Source of the DNA: Neisseria zoodegmatis
GTDB lineage: Bacteria; Pseudomonadota; Gammaproteobacteria; Burkholderiales; Neisseriaceae
Direction: 5' to 3'
Length of the DNA: 64,000 bases
Assembly: GCF_900187305.1 (NCBI RefSeq)
Contig: NZ_LT906434.1
Span: forward strand, 1,240,001 to 1,304,000
Shown here piece after piece: positions 39,352-47,664 of the stretch (positions within the stretch are counted from its first letter, which is position 1; the number at the start of each line of letters is the position of its first letter). Below the pieces are notes generated by a model that did no database searches, was not told where the DNA came from, and saw nothing but the letters and a program-made list of their open reading frames with translations. The position numbers and the translations under genes were made by a program.

Positions 39352-39366
39352 CAACAAGGAATCATC

Positions 39367-39900
39367 ATGGATTTGAAAGAAACCCAACTCAGTTCCGAGC
39401 CGATTTTTCAAGGCACGTTCATCAACATCGCCCGCGACACCATCCGCCTGCCCAACGGCAACGAAAGCACGCGCGTGGTGATCCGCCACCCCGGTGCCGC
39501 CTGCGTGCTGGCCGTAACCGACAACGACGAAGTGGTGCTGGTACGCCAATGGCGCTACGCCTGTGACCAAGCCCTGCTGGAACTGCCCGCAGGCAAACTC
39601 GATGCCGGCGAAGACCCCGCTGTCTGCGCCCTGCGCGAACTGGCCGAAGAAACGCCTTACACCGCCGACAGTGTCAAACTGTTGCACACTTTCTACACCG
39701 CACCCGGTTTCTGCGACGAATTGATGTACCTCTACCAAGCCGAAGGCGTGCGCGAGGGCAGCACGCTGCAAAACGACGAAGACGAATTTACTGAAACCGT
39801 GCTGATGAGCCGCGAAGAAGTGAAAGCGGCGTTGAAAAACAACCAAGTTTCAGACGGCAAAACCTTGGCCGGTTTGCAATATTGGCTGTTGAATAGTTAA
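39367..39900 (+). CDS. Nudix hydrolase (ADP-ribose pyrophosphatase-like)
   Basis: A 177-aa Nudix protein. The box reads GKLDAGEDPAVCALRELAEE followed by TPY, so the final Gly of the usual G-x5-E-x7-REUXEEXGU is Pro. The N-terminal FQGTFINIARDTIRLPNG and VLVRQWRYACDQALLELPAG resemble ADP-sugar pyrophosphatases (NudF-like). The metal-binding REXXEE is intact, so activity is likely. It lies 15 bp after bioA and may be co-transcribed. The substrate is not provable from sequence. Confidence 0.9.
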   Translation: MDLKETQLSSEPIFQGTFINIARDTIRLPNGNESTRVVIRHPGAACVLAVTDNDEVVLVRQWRYACDQALLELPAGKLDAGEDPAVCALRELAEETPYTADSVKLLHTFYTAPGFCDELMYLYQAEGVREGSTLQNDEDEFTETVLMSREEVKAALKNNQVSDGKTLAGLQYWLLNS

Positions 39901-40017
39901 GCCTGTTTGGATTGAGAACGTTTTGGCTGCTGTGTCGGCAATGGCTGTAAAGATTGCGGGCAGGGCGGAGTATCTAAAGCATTTTGAATGCCCGCAGCTT
40001 TTGCACACATAATGATG

Positions 40018-40047
40018 GGGCCGTCTGAAAAAATTTCAGACGGCCTC
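40018..40047. terminator. DUS-pair hairpin
   Basis: GGCCGTCTGAAAA and TTTCAGACGGCC with almost no loop, between the convergent genes ending at 39900 and 40239. Confidence 0.7.
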
Positions 40048-40100
40048 AAAAGATTGATAGCGTAAATAAGTTCACACCGAAATATCATCAAAGCAAGGCT

Positions 40101-40220
40101 GATACCTTTGCAAAACCCCCATCTGTGGCGCATTTCTGCGTTGTGCATATGATATGTGTGCATTCGCTGTGCTGCTACGTCTTGAACTGCATCCACAGAT
40201 GGGGGTTTTGCAAAAGTCTC
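40101..40220 (+). mobile_element. MITE-like element, copy 2 (120 bp, internally deleted)
   Basis: Ends GATACCTTTGCAAAACCCCC and GGGGGTTTTGCAAAAGTCTC, flanked by the exact 5-bp direct repeat AGGCT (40096-40100 and 40221-40225). It has the same orientation as copy 3 but lacks about 23 bp of the interior (the CGCTCGTTTGCC region). Confidence 0.85.
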
Positions 40221-40238
40221 AGGCTGGTTCATCCATTA

Positions 40239-41063
40239 TCAGCCCGCTTTCAAACTTTGCTCGAAGTCTTCCAGCATATCCAGCTCGAAACGGCTGAAGC
40301 CCGCGCGCTCGCGTGCTTCGATGTTGACGTAGCCGCGGAAAATAAACAAATCGTAGCGTGAAATCAAAGTGCGGAAGAGTGCAATCGGCTCCAAGCCGCG
40401 TTCTGCGCACAAATATTGATACCAACGGTTACCGATTTGTACATGGCCGACCTCGTCGCGGTAGATAATGTCGAGCACCGAACAGGTTTCCATGTCGCCT
40501 TTTTGCGCCATTTTAGCGCGTATGGCAGGGGTAACGTCCAAGCCGCGCGCTTCGAGTACCCGCGGCACCAGCGCCATGCGCACAAGCGGATCGTAAGCGG
40601 TTTTGTAGGCCATATCCCACAGATGGTTGTGCGCCTCAAAGTCGCCGTAATCATAGCCGTGCGCCTGCAAACGTGCGCGCATCAGCCGGAAGTGGAAGGC
40701 TTCTTCACGGGCAACGCCGAGCCAGTCGGCAGTAAAGTCGGAGGGTAGGTTGCGGAAACGGTAAGCGGCATCGAGTGCCAAGTTGATGGCGTTGAATTCA
40801 ATGTGGCAAATCGCATGAAGCATGGCCGCGTAGCCTTCGGGCGTACCCATTTTGCGGGCGCGGACAGCGGTGGAAGGCACAAGGTCGGGTTTGGCCGGAC
40901 GGCCGGCAAAGCGGAAATCGACCGGCGGTTCAGACGGCCTGTTGTCCAAAATACCTTGAGCAAACCCTGCAAAAATGTCATCGGTAAGACGGCATTTTGC
41001 TTCCGGATCAGACTCGTTTAACGCAGATAAAAGCCGGGGATAAACGGATTGTGTTGTATTCAT
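40239..41063 (-). CDS. DUF455 ferritin-like domain protein
   Basis: A 274-aa protein of the DUF455 group, related to ferritin-like di-iron proteins. Possible metal ligands are in HAICHIEFNAINLALDA, REEAFHFRLMRARL and RDEVGHVQIGNRWY, in a four-helix order. The biochemical role of the family is not established. The ATG at 41063 is the natural start. It is monocistronic and divergent from lolA. A MITE-like copy lies just past its 3' end. Confidence 0.9.
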   Translation of the reverse strand: MNTTQSVYPRLLSALNESDPEAKCRLTDDIFAGFAQGILDNRPSEPPVDFRFAGRPAKPDLVPSTAVRARKMGTPEGYAAMLHAICHIEFNAINLALDAAYRFRNLPSDFTADWLGVAREEAFHFRLMRARLQAHGYDYGDFEAHNHLWDMAYKTAYDPLVRMALVPRVLEARGLDVTPAIRAKMAQKGDMETCSVLDIIYRDEVGHVQIGNRWYQYLCAERGLEPIALFRTLISRYDLFIFRGYVNIEARERAGFSRFELDMLEDFEQSLKAG

Positions 41064-41284
41064 GCGGCGGATTATACGGTAAACGGGGTTTAAATTCAGG
41101 TTAAAAGCATCAGGATTTTGCCCTTAATTCATAAGCAGTTAGTGCGCAGAACCGCCTTTACAAGAAAGCAGGGTATGCGTGCGCTTCGGCTCAAAGTGTT
41201 GAATTTCCGAGAAAAAGGCTTAATATACGCCCTAGCAATCTGCTGGGAGCCGATTGATTGATTTTCCCGAAAGGAACACCTGAG

Positions 41285-41905
41285 ATGATTCAGAAAAAAC
41301 AAATGCTTACTGCATTTGCCACCGTATTTGCCTTGAGCATGGGCAGCGCACATGCAGGCGCGATTGATGCGCTGAAAAAATTCAACGAAGACGCCGACGG
41401 CATTAGCGGCAGCTTCACCCAAACCGTGAAAAGCAAAAAGAAAACCCAAACGACTAACGGCTCGTTCCAAATTCTGCGCCCCGGTCTGTTTAAATGGCAA
41501 TACACTTCGCCCTACAAACAAACGATAGTCGGCGACGGTAAAACCATTTGGCTCTACGATGTCGATTTGGCGCAAGTGACCAAGTCTGCGCAAAACCAAA
41601 CCATCGGCGACAGCCCCGCTGCGATTTTGTCGAACAAATCCGCTCTTGACAGCAGCTATTCTCTGAAAGAAGACGGCTCGGCCGAAGGCATTGATTACGT
41701 GCGCGCGATGCCGAAGAAAAACAATGCGGGCTATCAATACATCCGCATCGGTTTCAAAGGTGATGCACTGGCCGCGATGCAGCTGAAAGACAGCTTCGGT
41801 AATGAAACCACCATCCGCTTCAGCAATTTGAATATGAAGCCGAATCTTTCCCGCGGCACGTTTAAATTCACGCCGCCTAAAGGTGTGGATGTGTTGAGCA
41901 ATTAA
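41285..41905 (+). CDS. lolA: Outer membrane lipoprotein carrier protein LolA
   Basis: A 206-aa periplasmic chaperone that ferries lipoproteins from LolCDE to the outer membrane. A cleavable signal peptide ends near AHA-GAID. The mature part has SGSFTQTVKSKKK, GSFQILRPGLFKWQY and TIWLYDVDLAQVT, typical of LolA. The ATG at 41285 is chosen (AAAGGA 9 nt upstream) over 41258. It supports the predicted lipoproteins in the window, including BamE. Confidence 0.95.
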   Translation: MIQKKQMLTAFATVFALSMGSAHAGAIDALKKFNEDADGISGSFTQTVKSKKKTQTTNGSFQILRPGLFKWQYTSPYKQTIVGDGKTIWLYDVDLAQVTKSAQNQTIGDSPAAILSNKSALDSSYSLKEDGSAEGIDYVRAMPKKNNAGYQYIRIGFKGDALAAMQLKDSFGNETTIRFSNLNMKPNLSRGTFKFTPPKGVDVLSN

Positions 41906-42288
41906 GCATGAGCAAGGATAGGCCGTTTCAGACGGCCGTCTGAAATCTACGGATACACCCGTTGCCGGTTGATAGGGCAGCGGGTGTTTTGTTTGGCTGT
42001 GCGGTTTTTCAGACGGCCTCAAATCTTGTTAAAACAACCCGCCTGAGACCTTTGCAAAACCCTCATCTGCGGCGCATTTCTGCGTTGTGCGCTGCCCGCT
42101 CGTTTGCCTATCTGTATGATATGTCTGCACTCGCTGCGCTGCTACGCCTTGAACTGCATCCACATCTGAGGGGTTTGCAAAGGTCTCCTCCTATCAATCG
42201 GAATAATGATTATGCGCAGAGACACTTGCAATCCGGGCAGGCAAAGAGTATTTTCATCATTTTTAACACATCCACTTGGAAAATAATC
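41906..42288. other. lolA-ilvE intergenic region with a MITE-like copy
   Basis: About 380 bp containing DUS copies (near 41927-41946 and 42007-42019) and MITE-like copy 3 (42045-42187), then a 100-bp ilvE leader. The open reading frame in front of ilvE through the element is an accident of the insertion. Confidence 0.6.
42045..42187 (+). mobile_element. MITE-like element, copy 3 (143 bp)
   Basis: Terminal repeats GAGACCTTTGCAAAACCC and GGGGTTTGCAAAGGTCTC, flanked by CGCCT (42040-42044) and CTCCT (42188-42192), a 5-bp repeat with one mismatch. It is the reverse complement of copy 1 over nearly its full length. It lies about 100 bp upstream of ilvE and may carry or displace its promoter. Confidence 0.85.
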
Positions 42289-43290
42289 ATGGCAAGAGAA
42301 GTACCCGCCGTATTCGGCAGTGTTTTTCATCAAGACATGCCCGTCTTGGCTTTTGAAAACGGTTCGTGGCAGGAAGTGCGCTGGCAGAAATCAGACGGGA
42401 TGACGCTTGCTCCGGGTGCGCATTGTCTGCATTACGGCAGCGAGTGTTTTGAAGGTTTGAAAGCGTTCCGCCAAAAAAACGGCGATATCGTGCTGTTCCG
42501 CCCCGATGCCAACATCGCGCGTATGCAGCAAAGTGCCAAACTGTTGGGTTTGCCCGTGCCGGAAACCGAGGCGTTTCGTGCGGCGCTGTTGGAACTGGTG
42601 GCACGCGCAGAAGAAGAGATTCCCGATGCTCCGGCCGCTTTGTATTTGCGCCCGACCTTAATCGGCACCGATCCCGTAATCGGTAAAGCCGGTGTCGGTT
42701 CATCCGATGCCTTGCTGTATATTTTAGCCTCGCCCGTGGGCGACTATTTCAAGGCCGGTGCGCCGATGAAGCTTTTGGTTGAAACCGAGCATATGCGCTG
42801 TGCGCCGCACATGGGGCGTGTGAAATGCGGGGGTAACTATGCGTCTGCCTTACCGTGGGTGACCAAAGCCCGCGAAGAACACGGTGCGCATCAAGTGTTG
42901 TTCTGCCCCAATGGCGATGTTCAAGAAACCGGCGCGTCTAACTTCGCACTGATTAAAGGCGACGAAATCATCACCAAGCCGCTTACCGACGAATTTCTGC
43001 ACGGCGTGACCCGCGATTCGGTGCTGAAAATCGCCCGTGATATGGGTTATCAAGTGAGCGAACGCAATTTCACGGTAAGCGAACTGAAAGAAGCGGTTGA
43101 AAACGGTGCCGAAGCAATTCTAACCGGTACGGCTGCGGTGATTTCTCCGGTAACTTCTTTTGTGATCGAAGGCAAAGAAATCGAAGTGCAAAGCCAAGAG
43201 CGTGGCGCGGCCATCCGCAAAGCGATTACCGATATCCAATATGGTTTGGCAGAAGACCGCCACGGCTGGTTGGTTAAAGTAAACGTCTGA
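42289..43290 (+). CDS. ilvE: Branched-chain amino acid aminotransferase
   Basis: A 333-aa PLP aminotransferase (class IV) for the last step of Ile, Val and Leu synthesis. HYGSECFEGLKAFR, VKCGGNYASALPW (PLP Lys region upstream), the segment VQETGASNFALI and LTGTAAVISPV are class IV signatures. The start at 42289 (MAREVPAVFG) matches the family; the reading frame is open for 109 more codons upstream through MITE copy 3, which is not coding. A DUS-pair terminator follows. Confidence 0.95.
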   Translation: MAREVPAVFGSVFHQDMPVLAFENGSWQEVRWQKSDGMTLAPGAHCLHYGSECFEGLKAFRQKNGDIVLFRPDANIARMQQSAKLLGLPVPETEAFRAALLELVARAEEEIPDAPAALYLRPTLIGTDPVIGKAGVGSSDALLYILASPVGDYFKAGAPMKLLVETEHMRCAPHMGRVKCGGNYASALPWVTKAREEHGAHQVLFCPNGDVQETGASNFALIKGDEIITKPLTDEFLHGVTRDSVLKIARDMGYQVSERNFTVSELKEAVENGAEAILTGTAAVISPVTSFVIEGKEIEVQSQERGAAIRKAITDIQYGLAEDRHGWLVKVNV

Positions 43291-43308
43291 TGCTTGCATC
43301 GCTTTAAG

Positions 43309-43346
43309 AGGCCGTCTGAAAAAAGATTAAACTTTCAGACGGCCTG
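43309..43346 (+). terminator. DUS-pair terminator after ilvE
   Basis: GAGGCCGTCTGAAAA and TTTCAGACGGCCTG with an AT-rich loop. Confidence 0.75.
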
Positions 43347-43396
43347 TTTAGTCTTATCTTGATTGCAATCCTGCTCACTCTTTTAAACCACAAACA

Positions 43397-44884
43397 ATGA
43401 ATATAGAAATCACATGGGGGCAGATGCTGATTTATCTGCATACTGCCGTGGCACTGGGTTTTATGGTGCGCGTACTCTACAAACAGCGCAACACCGGCAC
43501 GGCATTTGCCTGGTTGATTATTTTGTTTCTGTTTCCTTTGTTCGGCGTGGCGGCATACCTGATGCTGGGCGAGCCGCGCTTGGGTATTGCCCGAGCCAAA
43601 CGCACGGAAGAAATGAACCGGTTTTACGGCCGTTTCGCCGAACGTTATTTGGCAGATATCGATTTGGATACCACCGAAGAAGTCAGCCCCCGTTATCGCG
43701 GTATCGCCAAAGTGGCGGCAGACCCGACCGGATTGGGCGTTACGAAAAATAATGCCGTGTCGCTGCTGTCTTCCACCGCCGACATACTGGCGGCAATGGA
43801 AAACGATATCGAATCTGCAACCCAATCCTGCCTGCTTGCGTTTTATATCATCGACCCGCAAGGACGGATTGAACGCCTGTTAGACAGAGTTATCGAAGCG
43901 GCCGGACGCGGAGTAGATTGTGTGATTTTGGCCGATGCGGTGGGCAGCCGCAGTTTTTTCAACAGCGCATGGATAGAGAAGTTGCGTCATGCCGGCGTAG
44001 AAGTGCATGCCGCATTGCCGGTGGGGCCGCTACGCACGCTGTTTACCCGCAGCGACTTGAGAAATCACCGCAAGTTGATGATTATCGACAAGAAAATAGG
44101 CTATACCGGCAGCTATAATCTCGTTGATCCGCACTTTTTCAAAAAAGGTGCGGGCGTGGGCGAGTGGGTGGATGTGATGATGCGCTGCACCGGCCCGATG
44201 GTGCTGGAAATGACGGCAGTGTTTTATGCCGATGTGGCGGTTGAAAACGATGAGAATTTGGTTGAAATACAAAAATACCTGAGCACTTATGTAGATATTA
44301 TTCCGGCCATGCTGCCTGAAAAAATGCAAGCCGGAAAAGTGGTGGCGCAGGTTATCCCTTCCAGCCCCAGCCAAACCGACCGGGTAATCTACGAAACCAT
44401 CATCAGCGCGATTTATGCGGCAACCCGCAAGCTGGTGATTACCACGCCTTATTTCGTGCCGGACGATTCTTTGCTGATGGCGCTGACCAACGCGGCAAAG
44501 CGCGGTGTAGATGTTACCTTGATTCTGCCGGCAAAAGTCGATTCGGTCATGGTGCGTTACGCTTCGCAGGCTTATTACCCGATGCTGTTGCGCTCGGGCG
44601 TGAAAATCGCGCTTTTCGACGGCGGCCTGCTGCACGCCAAAACCATGACGGTGGACGACGGCTACACGCTTTTCGGTACGGTAAACATGGATATGCGCAG
44701 CTTCTTCCTGAATCTGGAAATCAGCTTAGCCGTGTACGATAAAGGCATCACGCGGCAAGTGTGGAACCTGCAAAAACAGTATTTGGCCGGCAGCAGCTAT
44801 GTGAGTATTAAAAATTGGCAGCAGCGGGCAAAATGGTGGGGTTTGGTTGAGAACGCCGTGCGTTTGATGAGTCCGTTGTTGTGA
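43397..44884 (+). CDS. cls: Cardiolipin synthase
   Basis: A 495-aa membrane enzyme that makes cardiolipin from phosphatidylglycerol. Two N-terminal hydrophobic helices (about residues 8-25 and 36-56) are followed by two phospholipase-D (HKD) motifs: NHRKLMIIDKKIGYTGSYN and HAKTMTVDDGYTLFGTVNMD. Three cls types exist in bacteria; the two N-terminal helices and length suggest a ClsA-like protein. It is the only gene between two DUS-pair terminators. Confidence 0.94.
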   Translation: MNIEITWGQMLIYLHTAVALGFMVRVLYKQRNTGTAFAWLIILFLFPLFGVAAYLMLGEPRLGIARAKRTEEMNRFYGRFAERYLADIDLDTTEEVSPRYRGIAKVAADPTGLGVTKNNAVSLLSSTADILAAMENDIESATQSCLLAFYIIDPQGRIERLLDRVIEAAGRGVDCVILADAVGSRSFFNSAWIEKLRHAGVEVHAALPVGPLRTLFTRSDLRNHRKLMIIDKKIGYTGSYNLVDPHFFKKGAGVGEWVDVMMRCTGPMVLEMTAVFYADVAVENDENLVEIQKYLSTYVDIIPAMLPEKMQAGKVVAQVIPSSPSQTDRVIYETIISAIYAATRKLVITTPYFVPDDSLLMALTNAAKRGVDVTLILPAKVDSVMVRYASQAYYPMLLRSGVKIALFDGGLLHAKTMTVDDGYTLFGTVNMDMRSFFLNLEISLAVYDKGITRQVWNLQKQYLAGSSYVSIKNWQQRAKWWGLVENAVRLMSPLL

Positions 44885-44900
44885 TGCGGTTTTATCAATT

Positions 44901-44930
44901 GAGGCCGTCTGAAAATATTCAGACGGCCTC
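44901..44930 (+). terminator. DUS-pair terminator after cls
   Basis: GAGGCCGTCTGAA and TTCAGACGGCCTC with a 4-nt loop. Confidence 0.8.
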
Positions 44931-45232
44931 TAACCGATATGCAAAATTGGTATAACGAATGTGTAAATTAACATTTATTTACACTTTGGTCGGCAAAAGC
45001 ATCAAGTATTAGGCATCATGCGGGTTTGCGCCGTTTTCGGTCGGACGGGGAAATTCGGCATGTCAGCCTGTGCGCCGCCGCCGCAGTTGTTGCGAGACAT
45101 TCTTATCTTTAAGCAAACCCTTGTTTTGCGTCTGCAATCTCTTTCAGACGGCCTTTCAAGCCCAAACCGATAAACGTATAAGTTTGCCGCACATACGGTT
45201 TGCAGTTGCCGCCGAACCGAATTTGATTTGGC

Positions 45233-45260
45233 TTGTCAAGACTGGTGTGCCTTTTAGAAT
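45233..45260 (+). promoter_or_regulatory. Predicted nrdA promoter
   Basis: TTGTCA (45233-45238) and TAGAAT (45255-45260) with a 16-bp spacer. The start point would be near 45267, inside the first NrdR-like box. Confidence 0.6.
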
Positions 45261-45261
45261 T

Positions 45262-45307
45262 ACAGTATATTGTGTTCCGATTATCGGGGTACTACTGTAT
45301 CTTGTGT
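45262..45307 (+). promoter_or_regulatory. Tandem NrdR-like boxes upstream of nrdA
   Basis: ACAGTATATTGTGT (45262-45275) and ACTGTATCTTGTGT (45294-45307) both fit the NrdR box pattern. Their starts are 32 bp apart, about three helical turns, as is usual for paired NrdR sites. The first overlaps the predicted start point. NrdR represses ribonucleotide reductase genes when (d)ATP is high. Confidence 0.75.
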
Positions 45308-45332
45308 TTTTATAAATTCCGGGATGATAGAG

Positions 45333-47612
45333 ATGAATGCAGCGAGCAACCTGAAAGTAACCAAAAGAGACGGTCGTTTGGAGCCTTTGGACCTTTATAA
45401 AATCCACCGTGTCATTACTTGGGCGGCGGAAGGTTTGGACAACGTTTCCGTTTCCCAGGTCGAGCTGAAATCGCATATCCAGTTTTATAACGGCATCCGT
45501 ACCGACGATATCCATGAAACCATCATTAAAGCGGCGGCCGATTTAATTTCACAAGATACGCCCGATTACCAATATCTCGCCGCACGCTTGGCGATTTTCC
45601 ATTTACGCAAAATTGCATACGGCGAATTCGAGCCGCCGCACCTGTTCGACCACGTTGCCAAGCTCACCGAAGCGGGCAAATACGACCGCCATGTCCTTGC
45701 CGATTACAGCCGTGAAGAGTTTGAAGAGCTGAACGATTATCTCGACCACGAGCGCGATATGACTTTCTCTTACGGCGCGGTCAAGCAGCTTGAAGGCAAA
45801 TATCTGGTGCAAAACCGCGTTACCCGCCAAATCTACGAAACGCCGCAGTTTCTGTATATTTTGGTGGCCATGTGCCTGTTCGCCAAATATCCGAAAGCCA
45901 CCCGTTTGGATTATGTGAAACGCTTTTACGATGCCGTTTCCACTTTCAAAATTTCCCTGCCTACGCCGATTATGTCGGGCGTGCGCACGCCGACGCGCCA
46001 ATTTTCAAGCTGCGTGTTGATCGAGTGCGACGACAGCCTCGACAGCATCAACGCCACCACCAGCGCGATTGTGAAATACGTTTCCCAACGTGCCGGTATC
46101 GGCATCAACGCAGGCCGTATCCGCGGCTTGGGTAGCGAAATCCGCGGCGGCGAAGCGCAACACACCGGCTGTATTCCGTTTTTCAAAATGTTTCAAGCCG
46201 CGGTTAAGTCTTGTTCGCAAGGCGGTGTGCGCGGCGGTGCGGCCACTCTGTTTTACCCGCTGTGGCACATCGAAGTGGAAAGCCTGCTGGTGCTGAAAAA
46301 CAACCGCGGCGTAGAAGACAACCGCGTGCGCCATCTCGACTACGGCGTGCAAATCAACCGCCTGCTTTATACCCGCCTGATTAAAGGCGGCAACATTACC
46401 TTGTTCTCGCCCAACGAAGTACCCGGCTTGTACGAAGCGTTTTTTGCCGATCAAGACCAGTTCGAGCGTTTGTATACGCAATACGAACAGGATCCGAATA
46501 TCCGCAAACGTTCGCTGCCTGCAACCGAACTGTTTTCATTGATGATGCAGGAGCGCGCCGGTACCGGCCGCATCTACATTCAAAACGTCGATCATTGCAA
46601 CACGCACAGCCCGTTTGATCCCAAAGTTGCGCCCGTGCGCCAATCCAACCTGTGCTTGGAAATTGCCTTGCCGACCAAGCCGTTAAACGACATTAACGAT
46701 GAAAACGGCGAAATCGCTTTGTGTACTCTGTCGGCATTCAACTTGGGTGCGTTGGAAAGTTTGGATGAACTCGAAGGCTTGGCCGATCTTGCCGTCCGCG
46801 CACTCGATGCCTTGTTGGATTATCAGGATTACCCCGTTAAAGCGGCCAAAGTCGCCACCATGAACCGCCGCACCCTCGGTATCGGCGTGATTAACTACGC
46901 CTACTATTTGGCCAAAAACGGTGTGAAATACAGCGACGATTCCGCTATCCCTTTAACCCACCGCACCTTTGAAGCCATTCAATACTACTTGCTCAAAGCC
47001 TCGGTGGAACTTGCCAAAGAATTCGGTGCCTGCCCGCTGTTCAACGAAACCACTTACGCGCAAGGCAAGTTGCCGATTGATACCTACAAAAAAGATTTGG
47101 ATGCCATCTGCCAAGAGCCGCTGCATCTCGATTGGGAAAGCCTGCGTGCCGATATTGTGAAGCACGGCCTGCGCAATTCAACCTTAACCGCCTTGATGCC
47201 GTCTGAAACCAGTTCGCAGATTGCCAACGCCACCAATGGCATCGAACCGCCGCGCGGTTTGGTGTCTGTGAAAGCCTCGAAAGACGGTATTTTGAAACAG
47301 GTGGTGCCTGAATTCGGCCGTCTGAAAAACCAATACGAACTGCTGTGGCAAATGCCTTCCAACGACGGTTATTTGAAACTTGTCGGCATTATGCAGAAGT
47401 TTGTCGACCAAGCCATTTCCGCCAACACCAGCTACGACCCGCAACGCTTCGAAGGCGGCCGCGTACCGATGAAGCAACTGTTGAAAGATTTGCTCACCGC
47501 CTACAAATTCGGCTTGAAAACCCTGTATTACCATAACACCCGCGATGGTGCGGACGATACGCAGACTGATTTGCAGGACGACGGCTGCGCGGGTGGGGCT
47601 TGTAAGATTTAA
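45333..47612 (+). CDS. nrdA: Ribonucleoside-diphosphate reductase subunit alpha (class Ia)
   Basis: A 759-aa catalytic subunit that reduces ribonucleotides to deoxyribonucleotides. An N-terminal ATP-cone (VTKRDGRLEPLDLYKIHRVI) senses ATP/dATP. Catalytic parts include NLCLEIALPT and the conserved PSETSSQIANATNGIEPPRG, and the C-terminal redox pair is in DGCAGGACKI. The start at 45333 gives MNAASNLKVTKRDG, as in neisserial NrdA; other in-frame ATGs lie at 45270 and 45324. An AT-type DUS is read as MPSE (47196-47207) at the catalytic motif. Confidence 0.97.
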   Translation: MNAASNLKVTKRDGRLEPLDLYKIHRVITWAAEGLDNVSVSQVELKSHIQFYNGIRTDDIHETIIKAAADLISQDTPDYQYLAARLAIFHLRKIAYGEFEPPHLFDHVAKLTEAGKYDRHVLADYSREEFEELNDYLDHERDMTFSYGAVKQLEGKYLVQNRVTRQIYETPQFLYILVAMCLFAKYPKATRLDYVKRFYDAVSTFKISLPTPIMSGVRTPTRQFSSCVLIECDDSLDSINATTSAIVKYVSQRAGIGINAGRIRGLGSEIRGGEAQHTGCIPFFKMFQAAVKSCSQGGVRGGAATLFYPLWHIEVESLLVLKNNRGVEDNRVRHLDYGVQINRLLYTRLIKGGNITLFSPNEVPGLYEAFFADQDQFERLYTQYEQDPNIRKRSLPATELFSLMMQERAGTGRIYIQNVDHCNTHSPFDPKVAPVRQSNLCLEIALPTKPLNDINDENGEIALCTLSAFNLGALESLDELEGLADLAVRALDALLDYQDYPVKAAKVATMNRRTLGIGVINYAYYLAKNGVKYSDDSAIPLTHRTFEAIQYYLLKASVELAKEFGACPLFNETTYAQGKLPIDTYKKDLDAICQEPLHLDWESLRADIVKHGLRNSTLTALMPSETSSQIANATNGIEPPRGLVSVKASKDGILKQVVPEFGRLKNQYELLWQMPSNDGYLKLVGIMQKFVDQAISANTSYDPQRFEGGRVPMKQLLKDLLTAYKFGLKTLYYHNTRDGADDTQTDLQDDGCAGGACKI

Positions 47613-47664
47613 GGGGTTTCTTTGTAGATTTAGATATCAAAACTTTTAGGATAAGGGAGTTTAA

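Larger units (their letters stand above)
39901..40238. other. Nudix-DUF455 intergenic region with a MITE-like copy
   Basis: About 340 bp between convergent genes. It holds a DUS-pair hairpin (40018-40047) and the 120-bp MITE-like copy 2 (40101-40220). No gene is seen. Confidence 0.6.
44885..45332. other. cls-nrdA intergenic region and nrdA leader
   Basis: About 450 bp. The left end has a DUS-pair terminator. An 81-codon open frame (45070-45315) looks non-coding: it overlaps the promoter and has no ribosome binding site. The right 100 bp hold the nrdA promoter and two NrdR-like boxes. The middle (44940-45010) is AT-rich with TTACACTTTGGTC. Confidence 0.55.

Noticed and set aside
41962..42288. 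N-terminal extension of ilvE
   Set aside because: The extra 109 codons run through a MITE-like element; the family N-terminus begins at 42289.
45070..45315. An 81-codon frame upstream of nrdA
   Set aside because: It overlaps the predicted nrdA promoter and both NrdR-like boxes and has no ribosome binding site.
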